A stretch of 5,050 nt of DNA from a bacterium (GTDB lineage Bacteria > Fidelibacterota > UBA2242). Position numbers and translations under genes: made by a program. The notes beneath the pieces are model-generated. The model was not told the DNA's origin. It made no database searches and was given only the letters and a program-made list of their open reading frames with translations. Below are positions 1 to 5,050 of this stretch, piece by piece (within the stretch, counting starts at the first letter, position 1; every line of letters begins with the position of its first letter). The stretch is taken from NCBI GenBank assembly GCA_018895675.1, contig JAHIOG010000122.1, positions 1-5,050 of the forward strand, in the 5' to 3' direction.

Positions 1-578
1 AAAAAATAGATAGAGTCGCTAATATTGCCCTGGAAAGAAATAATCTCAGGGTATTAAAAGTAAAAAAGTCAAAAGAGCTGCTGCCCTACGCCAAAGATAT
101 GTTCAAGGTATTAGACGAAACATATAAAGACCTTTACGGAGTTGTGCCACTATCGGAAAAGCAGGTTGATCTCTACATTAAACAGTATTTCGGGTTCATT
201 CGTCCCGATTATATCTCCATGATACTCGACAGTAATGACAGAGTAGCCGCATTCGGGATTACCATGCCTTCTCTGTCAAAAGCTCTGCAAAAATCAAAAG
301 GAAGACTTTTTCCGGTCGGATTTATTCATCTGTTAATGGCAATGAAAAATAATAAGCAAATAGATTTATACCTCATCGGTGTTCGCCCCGACCTTCAGGG
401 AAAAGGTGTGAATTCTATCATTTTCAACGAACTTAACAAAATATTTATAAATAAAAATATCGTTTCAGCCGAGACTAATCCGGAACTGGAAACCAACTTT
501 AAAGTTCAGGCACAATGGAAACACTTTACGCATCGACAACATAAAAGAAGACGATGTTATATCAAGCAATTGTATTAA
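1..578 (+). CDS. GNAT-fold acyltransferase, 5' partial (C-terminal part)
   Basis: The frame is open from the left edge (first full codon at base 3) to the TAA at 576-578, so 191 residues are visible and the true start lies upstream. An ATG at 99 is internal, because the frame before it is protein-like and uninterrupted. Visible residues about 120-145 (bases 360-435) form the acyl-CoA-binding GNAT motif: the strand LYLIGVRPDLQGKG leads into a helix (VNSIIFNELNKIF). The QGKGVN stretch matches Q/RxxGxG/A except that Asn replaces the last small residue. The C-terminus is very basic (FTHRQHKRRRCYIKQL). From memory, related Bacteroidota proteins run to roughly 370-390 residues, so about half is missing here. 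It lies 61 bases before the serine palmitoyltransferase gene on the same strand, with no terminator between, so co-transcription is likely. GNAT-superfamily bacterial ceramide synthases are known, so N-acylation of a sphingoid base is a reasonable guess, not a demonstrated role. Confidence 0.8.
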   Translation, partial: KIDRVANIALERNNLRVLKVKKSKELLPYAKDMFKVLDETYKDLYGVVPLSEKQVDLYIKQYFGFIRPDYISMILDSNDRVAAFGITMPSLSKALQKSKGRLFPVGFIHLLMAMKNNKQIDLYLIGVRPDLQGKGVNSIIFNELNKIFINKNIVSAETNPELETNFKVQAQWKHFTHRQHKRRRCYIKQLY

Positions 579-639
579 CCGAAAGATCAGGGAATTATTA
601 AACCGAAGATATTGAATTCTTAATGAAAGGAAATTTCTT

Positions 640-1902
640 ATGTTTGTAGAATTAAAAGGCGTCGTGAAACAGAAATATACCTGGACAAAAAAGTATTTTA
701 CCGATAAATATAAAGATGTGTTTAATAAAACATATAAATTTACACGCGCTAAAACGGCAAAAGCCTTCGGCTATTATCCTTACTACCTCGACATCCGGGA
801 AACCGAGGGAACTAATGTTCTGATAGGTAATAAAAAAGCAATTATGCTTGGCTCAAACAATTATTTAGGGCTCACTCATCATCCGGAAGTGATCGAAGCA
901 GGAGTCCGGGCATTAAAAAAGTACGGCTCCGGTCTGACGGGCAGCCGACTATTAAACGGCAACATTTATTTACATAACCAATTGGAAGAAAGATTGGCGT
1001 CGTTTGTCGGCAAGGAAAAAGCTCTTGTATTTTCCACGGGCTTTGCCGTTAATCTGGGCGTTATTTCCACTATTACCGATGAGAAAGATGCGATTTTCAG
1101 TGACGAAATGAATCACGCTTCTATCGTGGATGGCGCAAGATTTTCCAAAGCGCCTGTACTGGTTTTCGGGCATAACGATATGAATCAATTAGAGGATAAA
1201 TTAATATCTACTCCTAAAGAATACGGTCGGCTTATCGTATCCGACGGCATTTTCAGCATGGAAGGAGATATTGTCAAGTTACCGGAAATGGTTAAAATTG
1301 CACGTAAATATGGTGCTCGTATTATGATAGACGATGCTCACTCTCTCGGCGTTCTTGGACCAAACGGCGATGGAACCGCGGCTCATTATAATCTTACAGA
1401 CAAAGTAGATTTGATTATGGGGACCTTTAGTAAATCACTCGCCGGCATTGGTGGGTTTATTGCCGGAGAAGAACCGGTGATAGACTATTTGAAACATCAT
1501 ACACGGACGATTATTTTTACGGCGGGACTGCCGCCTGCCAATACCGCCACTGTTTTGAAAGCCCTGGAAATTATCATCAGGGAACCGGAGCGACGAGCGC
1601 AATTATGGAATAATGCCAATCATATGAAAAAGGAACTAAGCCTATTGGGATTTAATATTGGCAATAGTTCCACGCCTGTAATTCCGGTTATTATTGGCGA
1701 TGAAATGAAGACCTTTTCCGTTTGGCGGGATTTACTGGACGCCGGCGTTTATACCAATCCTATCATCTCCCCTGCTGTTCCGTCAGATCGTTCTCTGCTG
1801 CGCACCAGTTATATGGCTACCCATACCCGCGAACAGCTGGATTTTTGTCTGGAGCAGTTTGCAAAAGTGGGTAAAAAGCAACGCGTCATCAGACCGAATT
1901 AA
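640..1902 (+). CDS. spt: Serine palmitoyltransferase (PLP-dependent alpha-oxoamine synthase)
   Basis: This 420-residue cytosolic enzyme most likely condenses L-serine with an acyl-CoA (or acyl-ACP) to 3-ketosphinganine, the committed step of sphingolipid synthesis. It shows the full fold-type I aminotransferase pattern. SNNYLGLTHHPEV (residues about 71-83) is followed by GSGLTGSRLLNG. His159 in DEMNHASIVDG stacks on the cofactor. Asp231 and His234 in DDAHSLG contact the PLP ring. Lys265 in GTFSKSLAGIGG is the Schiff-base lysine. Arg388 in LLRTSYMATHT is the likely substrate-carboxylate arginine. His159, Asp231, His234 and Lys265 carry the same numbers as in the Sphingomonas paucimobilis enzyme, as I recall it. 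The basic, aromatic N-terminal 60 residues resemble those of Bacteroidota SPTs. The start at 640 follows a GAAAGGA stretch at 625-631 at a usable distance. AONS or KBL (same superfamily) are less likely given length and motif detail. Sampled rows give about 42-53% GC. Confidence 0.85.
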   Translation: MFVELKGVVKQKYTWTKKYFTDKYKDVFNKTYKFTRAKTAKAFGYYPYYLDIRETEGTNVLIGNKKAIMLGSNNYLGLTHHPEVIEAGVRALKKYGSGLTGSRLLNGNIYLHNQLEERLASFVGKEKALVFSTGFAVNLGVISTITDEKDAIFSDEMNHASIVDGARFSKAPVLVFGHNDMNQLEDKLISTPKEYGRLIVSDGIFSMEGDIVKLPEMVKIARKYGARIMIDDAHSLGVLGPNGDGTAAHYNLTDKVDLIMGTFSKSLAGIGGFIAGEEPVIDYLKHHTRTIIFTAGLPPANTATVLKALEIIIREPERRAQLWNNANHMKKELSLLGFNIGNSSTPVIPVIIGDEMKTFSVWRDLLDAGVYTNPIISPAVPSDRSLLRTSYMATHTREQLDFCLEQFAKVGKKQRVIRPN

Positions 1903-2039
1903 GATTTGCGATTACGGAATATATCCCAGATCAATTTCAGCCTTAAAACGCTGGCAAGAAGGAAGCCTATAATTCCGATTAGCGGATAACCAAATAATTT
2001 AGGCACAATAGATGCCTGTATTATTGGTTTAAAGGAAAT
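1899..2039 (-). pseudogene. 3' remnant of a UbiB/ABC1-type kinase-like gene
   Basis: Read on the - strand, bases 2039 to 1899 give 46 sense codons and a TAA, with no start codon. A TAA at 2040-2042 closes the frame upstream. The peptide contains ASIVPKLFGYPLIGIIGF, then LLASVLRLKLIWDIFRNRKS: a proline/glycine-containing hydrophobic hairpin with a basic end. This resembles the membrane-anchoring C-terminus of UbiB/AarF (ABC1 family) proteins, which normally exceed 430 residues and take part in quinone or lipid metabolism. Its stop overlaps the stop of spt by 4 bases, tail to tail, which is what a genuine convergent neighbour looks like. The kinase-like part is absent from this window. I infer that the gene was truncated when the AT-rich region to the right arrived. 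The family assignment rests on a short tail and could be wrong; another small membrane-tail protein is possible. Confidence 0.55.
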
Positions 2040-2062
2040 TTATAAAGTAAGGATATTTCGAT

Positions 2063-2102
2063 AGATTTTGAATTGGGGCACACTTCCCCCCTTTTCTAAT
2101 CT
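2063..2102. repeat. Flanking repeat copy A (3' end of the large gene)
   Basis: This G/C-rich island in AT-rich DNA reads AATTGGGGCACACTTCCCC from 2071, then CC and TTTTCTAATCT to 2102. The last part overlaps the stop codon of the 713-aa gene (2096-2098). Copy B (4250-4278) has the same order: AATTGG, a G/C-rich core, then CTTTTTCTAATCT. The hand alignment gives roughly 23 matches over 32 columns. GGGG and CCCC around CACACTT could form a short hairpin, followed by TTTT on the + strand. That could act as a weak terminator for spt transcription, but a 4-pair stem is poor evidence. Confidence 0.5.
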
Positions 2103-4237
2103 CTATAAATAGTTGCCGGTTTGAAATCCCCTGATATCGAGTTATACTTATATGAGCCATCATTCATTTTTGTTATTCTAATATCATTCTCAACTTCATA
2201 ACGAATTTTAGCAGGTTTAAAACTCTTATTTGTAATACTTTTTATTAAAATCTGTAATTCATCACAGGAATATGATTTTTTTGTGCTTGCAAGAATTGTA
2301 ATGATAACTCTCTTAATACTCCATTTCTTATAAATTATGTAGGTTGCATTTACCGGATCTTCCGATTCAGCAATAATAATATCAGGAATTGTTTTAATAA
2401 TATTAATAAAATCAAGTTGTGATAAATCTGTTTCAAGTTCATCGATAATATCAGATATTAGGGTAGCATCTTTCTTGCGATATTTAACATAACTTAGAAG
2501 AAAATTTATATTTCTACTTAAATACTCTTTATTAAAATTGTCATATTCAATTAGCCCGAAATAATTTGGACGGTATATTTTTAAAATATCCAATTGTTTT
2601 GCCAATGTGCGAAGGCTTTGAAGCCTACAAGAACGGTGTTTTATAATTTCTTGATATAGTTTATTGCCGTGTATTGGGTTTTTATTAATATTAAAAATAG
2701 TTCTAACTGTTTTTTCTAAAGTAAGCCTTACATTTTGCCCTGTCGATGCTAAATTGTAAGTATAAAATCCTAAATTTTGAATGTTGTTATCTCTCTTTAA
2801 TATTTCAGCCAATTCATATTTGCTATTTAACTTTGGAAATTTTTTAATCGCTTTTAAATATAAATCACGGACATGCATTTGATGTCCAATATTTTTCAAT
2901 TCATTTTGACAAAATTCTTGCAACTCAAACCATAGTTCTCTGGGATACGATAAATGCTTCTCCAAACCCCATAAATGCCGGTCAATTCTAAAAATATCTT
3001 TATACCTTAACATATATGCGAACATAGATTTTCGTTTAATAGGTCGAGCAAATACCATTTTTAAACGTTCTTTATTATTTAAGGGCAAATTTGAAAGTTG
3101 TTTGTAAATATCATTGATGCTTATTGGTTTAACACTGTTTTTTAAGATATACATAGCACATTCATGAAAATTATAATGACGTTTGTTTAAATATGTTGTA
3201 TTATTTTTATCATTTAAAATAAGTCTTTTTGAACTAAACACCGATAAAAAGTGTAATAGTTGATTGTTAACGGTCATATTTTGGATATAATTGAAAAAAT
3301 CAAGGTTGTATGGGACTTTTGCTTTTTTGAAAAGTGTCGAATTTATCTTTAAAACATCCGAATTTTGCTCAAATGGAAGAAAATTTACAAACGGTATATT
3401 TTCAAAAACATCCGATAAAAAACCCAGATATAGGTTGCTTTGAAATTCGCAGTTATATTCTAAACTGGATATATCTGAAAATTCTATGGGCTTTAGTGTG
3501 TTTTTTATCAAGTTAAGAAAATACCGATGATAATATTGATGATTAATAATAAAAAATGTACTATATGGCGCTATTATTTTATCTCTTAATATTTGTCTAA
3601 CACGTTCTCCAGTCAGATTAAATAATTCTCCAACTTCTTTAAGACTTGTTTTTCCATTATTAATATTATATCGACATTGAGCGATTTGTTTCTCAAAATC
3701 TGAGATGTAGTTTCCTGACAAGTAGCAATCAATGTCGCGAATTAAATTAATATTTTTGGATTTGAAGGTATTGATTTTGCTTGTAATAACGTGATTCTTT
3801 TTACTATAATACAGTGTTCGAAGTTCAAGAATTGCGAGTTTATCATCATAAGTATGTTCCTCTAATGGTATCATATCTAAACGTGTAAGTTCGTCTATTT
3901 TTTTTATATCGTGTTTTAAGAGAAATTCATGACAAAGGGGGCTGCATTTTATTGTGTTAGATAACAATATGGGCATATCTTTAAATTTTCCGACAAATAA
4001 ACCGTCATACCATTTTCTTAAATAGAACAAAGCCTTTTTACCAATTCCTCTATATAACTCAAGTTCGTAAAGTGATTTATTACTAATATTTCCAAGGGTT
4101 TTAAAATTTGAAATTAGTTTTTTATATGAAATAAGTAGGTTTGATTTTTCACTTTGTAAAAATAAAAATATTTTTGAAATTTCAATTTCATTTAACTCTG
4201 GGGGAATCAAAAAGACATTCTTTTTATTGTCTAACAT
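2096..4237 (-). CDS. Multi-domain DNA-binding protein with sigma-4-like HTH and winged-helix-like repeats
   Basis: I do not recognise a named family for this 713-residue protein. Residues about 48-77 (LGNISNKSLYELELYRGIGK onward) resemble the helix-hairpin-helix of the RNA polymerase alpha C-terminal domain. Residues about 196-220 contain KEVGELFNLTGERVRQIL, close to the sigma-70 region 4 helix-turn-helix. From about 355 on there are some five degenerate modules of about 60-80 residues at about 355-428, 433-500, 505-563, 572-640 and 640-698. Each has a helix, a second helix such as ISINDIYKQL, VRDLYLKAI, HGNKLYQEII, LISDIIDEL or CDELQILIKS, and a beta-wing end such as IFRIDRHLWGL, IYRPNYFGL or MNDGSYKY. 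This resembles HARE-HTH/winged-helix repeats. No signal peptide, membrane segment or catalytic motif is seen. The ATG at 4237 is the first Met after an in-frame stop, and no Shine-Dalgarno sequence is close. Sampled rows give about 17-38% GC, well below spt, which suggests transfer. A DNA-binding or transcription-related role is inferred. Confidence 0.8.
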   Translation of the reverse strand: MLDNKKNVFLIPPELNEIEISKIFLFLQSEKSNLLISYKKLISNFKTLGNISNKSLYELELYRGIGKKALFYLRKWYDGLFVGKFKDMPILLSNTIKCSPLCHEFLLKHDIKKIDELTRLDMIPLEEHTYDDKLAILELRTLYYSKKNHVITSKINTFKSKNINLIRDIDCYLSGNYISDFEKQIAQCRYNINNGKTSLKEVGELFNLTGERVRQILRDKIIAPYSTFFIINHQYYHRYFLNLIKNTLKPIEFSDISSLEYNCEFQSNLYLGFLSDVFENIPFVNFLPFEQNSDVLKINSTLFKKAKVPYNLDFFNYIQNMTVNNQLLHFLSVFSSKRLILNDKNNTTYLNKRHYNFHECAMYILKNSVKPISINDIYKQLSNLPLNNKERLKMVFARPIKRKSMFAYMLRYKDIFRIDRHLWGLEKHLSYPRELWFELQEFCQNELKNIGHQMHVRDLYLKAIKKFPKLNSKYELAEILKRDNNIQNLGFYTYNLASTGQNVRLTLEKTVRTIFNINKNPIHGNKLYQEIIKHRSCRLQSLRTLAKQLDILKIYRPNYFGLIEYDNFNKEYLSRNINFLLSYVKYRKKDATLISDIIDELETDLSQLDFINIIKTIPDIIIAESEDPVNATYIIYKKWSIKRVIITILASTKKSYSCDELQILIKSITNKSFKPAKIRYEVENDIRITKMNDGSYKYNSISGDFKPATIYRD

Positions 4238-4241
4238 ACTA

Positions 4242-4278
4242 TTTTTACTAATTGGAGCGCCCTCCCTTTTTCTAATCT
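4242..4278. repeat. Flanking repeat copy B (leader of the large gene)
   Basis: Bases 4242-4260 read TTTTTACTAATTGGAGCGC and are followed by CCTCCCTTTTTCTAATCT to 4278. The left 19 bases match copy C at 15 positions, with all four differences transitions. The right part matches copy A. It lies 5 to 41 bases upstream of the ATG of the 713-aa gene, inside its likely leader. GGAG-CGCC-CTCC within it can fold back on itself. It could be a recombination or insertion end, or a site bound by the neighbouring protein; neither is shown. Confidence 0.55.
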
Positions 4279-4461
4279 ATTTTCAACGTTCCAAATTACT
4301 CAATAGTATCTAAAAATAAAACAGGATTTTTAATTTTTAAATAAGGTTTGAGCCATCCGTTTTTATCAATCGGGGCGCTCCATAATTAATCCCTGACGCA
4401 ACGAACCGATCGGTAACAGAAATGCTAGTTTTTTCATATCCACTCTCTTTTTATTCCACTT
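4279..4461. other. Gene-free spacer between the large gene and the array
   Basis: AT-rich spacer containing repeat C. It is the upstream region of the - strand 713-aa gene and should hold its promoter, but I see no convincing Bacteroidota -7/-33 pair. A - strand stretch at 4296-4385 is open for 30 codons but has no start codon, so I do not call a gene. Confidence 0.5.
4360..4381. repeat. Flanking repeat copy C (array side)
   Basis: TTTTTATCAATCGGGGCGC at 4360-4378 repeats copy B in the same orientation at 15 of 19 positions, 118 bases to the right. The core GGGGCGCTCC (4372-4381) is also nearly the reverse complement of GGAGCGCCC in copy B, so B and C can be read as direct or inverted repeats. 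It stands between the leader of the large gene and the start of the tandem array. Confidence 0.5.
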
Positions 4462-4595
4462 GCTAAGACTTGACTTAAGCCTGCTGTTTTTAAAAAACAT
4501 CAACTCAATCGCCGTATCTTCCCCGGCAGGTTTTCCCGAGACTTGACTTAAGTCTGCCATCTCAAAAAGCATAAACCTGCTCTCCAAACTCCTCC
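4462..4595. repeat. Degenerate short units at the proximal edge of the array
   Basis: Two related segments share GACTTGACTTAAG (4467-4479 and 4540-4552) followed by C/T-CTGC. In reverse complement the second reads GGCAGACTTAAGTCAAGTC, which differs by three transitions from GGCAGGCTTGAGTTAAGTC of the regular units. The segment at 4500-4530 (AACTCAATCGCC, then CCCCGGCAGG) matches the end of the first full unit (about 4698-4726). Spacing here is about 71-73 bases, so these look like shortened, decayed or inverted units. The second contains the perfect palindrome GACTTAAGTC (4545-4554). Confidence 0.6.
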
Positions 4596-4599
4596 GGCA

Positions 4600-4641
4600 G
4601 GCTTGAGTTAAGTCGGATCACTATCGCCCTTAACTCAAGTC
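4600..4641 (+). other. Stem-loop of array unit 1
   Basis: CTTGAGTTAAG (4602-4612) pairs perfectly with CTTAACTCAAG (4629-4639). A G-T pair (4601/4640) and a G-C pair (4600/4641) extend it to 13 pairs. The loop is 16 bases (4613-4628). Confidence 0.7.
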
Positions 4642-4724
4642 GTCTCAAATATTCTCGCATATTCAAAAAATCCATCTAACGCCGACTTCAAACCATGAAC
4701 TCAATCGCCGGACCTTCCCCGGCA

Positions 4725-4765
4725 GGCTTGGGTTAAGTCGAATCATATCGCCCTTAACTCAAGTC
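4725..4765 (+). other. Stem-loop of array unit 2
   Basis: CTTGGGTTAAG (4727-4737) pairs with CTTAACTCAAG (4753-4763). The single change from the other units turns an A-T pair into G-T, which still pairs in + strand RNA. The loop is 15 bases. Confidence 0.7.
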
Positions 4766-4847
4766 GTCTCAAATATTCTCACATATTCAAAAAATCCATC
4801 GCATGCCAATTTAAGAACATTATTTCAATCATCAAACTCCTCCGGCA

Positions 4848-4889
4848 GGCTTGAGTTAAGTCGGATCACTCTCGCTCTTAACTCAAGTC
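4848..4889 (+). other. Stem-loop of array unit 3
   Basis: CTTGAGTTAAG (4850-4860) pairs with CTTAACTCAAG (4877-4887), with the same two-pair extension as unit 1. The loop is 16 bases and starts TCGGATCACT, as in unit 1. Confidence 0.7.
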
Positions 4890-4972
4890 GTCTCAAAAAC
4901 TCTCGCTTATTCAAAAAATCTATCGCATGCCAATTTAAAAACATTATTTCAATCATTGGACCTTCCCCGGCA

Positions 4973-5013
4973 GGCTTGAGTTAAGTCGGATAATATCGCC
5001 CTTAACTCAAGTC
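4973..5013 (+). other. Stem-loop of array unit 4
   Basis: CTTGAGTTAAG (4975-4985) pairs with CTTAACTCAAG (5001-5011), with the same extension. The loop is 15 bases and ends ATATCGCC, as in unit 2. Confidence 0.7.
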
Positions 5014-5050
5014 GTCTCAAAAACTCACGCTTATTCAAAAAATCCATCTA

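Larger units (their letters stand above)
4596..5050. repeat. Tandem array of about 125-base units with internal inverted repeats
   Basis: GGCAGGCTTG recurs at 4596, 4721, 4844 and 4969, giving unit lengths of 125, 123 and 125, with the fourth unit cut by the window end. Each unit begins GGCAGGCTTGRGTTAAGTCG, has a loop ending near TCGC, then CTTAACTCAAGTCGTCTCAA, then TATTCAAAAAATCYATC and a more variable tail. Units 1 and 3 are preceded by CAAACTCCTCC; units 2 and 4 by GGACCTTCCCC. The lengths are not all multiples of three and no credible gene is present. Repeats and spacers of CRISPR type are excluded, because the whole unit is repeated. The array continues beyond the window. Function unknown. 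Confidence 0.9.

Noticed and set aside
970..1188. 72-codon - strand open frame inside spt
   Set aside because: It lies opposite a strongly conserved enzyme-coding region and has no recognisable features.
3334..3516. 60-codon + strand open frame inside the large - strand gene
   Set aside because: It is antisense to a continuous 713-residue frame with recognisable domains and is best seen as a chance open frame.
4275..4303. - strand promoter TTGAGT, 17 bases, ATAGAT before the large gene
   Set aside because: Each box matches the sigma-70 consensus at only 4 of 6 positions, Bacteroidota use a different consensus, and AT-rich DNA yields such pairs by chance.
4296..4385. - strand 30-codon open stretch containing SAPIDKNGWLKPYLKIKN, which partly resembles the frame before the large gene's start (GAPISKN)
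   Set aside because: There is no start codon, and the similarity is explained by the DNA repeat between copies B and C. It could be a gene remnant, but this cannot be supported.
4366..4587. 73-codon - strand open frame over repeat C and the degenerate units
   Set aside because: It spans several repeat pieces that are conserved as DNA, and shows no recognisable domain. It is most simply explained by the low stop-codon density of the repeats.
4607..4763. Integron attC array, since GTTAAGT fits GTTRRRY
   Set aside because: The opposite arm gives CCTTAAC or TCTTAAC, which does not fit RYYYAAC. There are no cassette genes between units and no integrase in the window.
4721..4987. Long + strand open stretch through array units 2 to 4 that might encode a repeat protein
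   Set aside because: It has no ATG start, unit lengths of 123 and 125 shift the frame from unit to unit, and the conserved parts are inverted repeats rather than codon patterns.
4596..5050. CRISPR array
   Set aside because: The whole 123-125 base unit is repeated, with no unique spacers of 25-40 bases, and no cas gene is seen.

Overview
The window reads as chromosome of a bacterium from the Bacteroidota/Ignavibacteriota side of the FCB group. The grounds are a Bacteroidota-type serine palmitoyltransferase, A-rich translation starts with weak or no Shine-Dalgarno sequence, and moderate GC in the core genes. The exact lineage cannot be fixed from this sequence.

Left part (1-1902, + strand): a sphingolipid locus. 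It has the 3' part of a GNAT-fold acyltransferase gene, cut by the window edge, followed after 61 bases by a complete PLP-dependent alpha-oxoamine synthase, best read as serine palmitoyltransferase (first step of sphingoid-base synthesis). The GNAT protein could be the partner that N-acylates the sphingoid base, but that is inference.

Junction (1899-about 2095): on the - strand, overlapping the end of spt by 4 bases, is the last 47 codons of what looks like a UbiB/ABC1-family protein (C-terminal membrane tail). It has no start and runs into a stop. This suggests that foreign DNA interrupted or replaced the rest of a gene convergent with spt.

Right part (about 2040-5050): AT-rich accessory DNA. 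It holds one large - strand gene (713 aa, much lower GC than spt) for a multi-domain DNA-binding protein: an alpha-CTD-like helix-hairpin-helix, a sigma-70 region 4-like helix-turn-helix, and about five degenerate winged-helix-like repeats, with no visible enzyme domain. Copies of a short G/C-rich motif lie at its 3' end (A), just before its start (B), and 118 bases further out (C).

Beyond that (about 4462 to the window end) is a gene-free tandem array. Two degenerate short units are followed by at least four units of 123-125 bases, each with an 11-base inverted repeat able to form a 13-pair stem-loop. The units show a two-unit alternation and a mosaic pattern, and the array continues past the window. 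The array and the DNA-binding protein may belong to one undescribed element, but nothing in the window proves a functional link.
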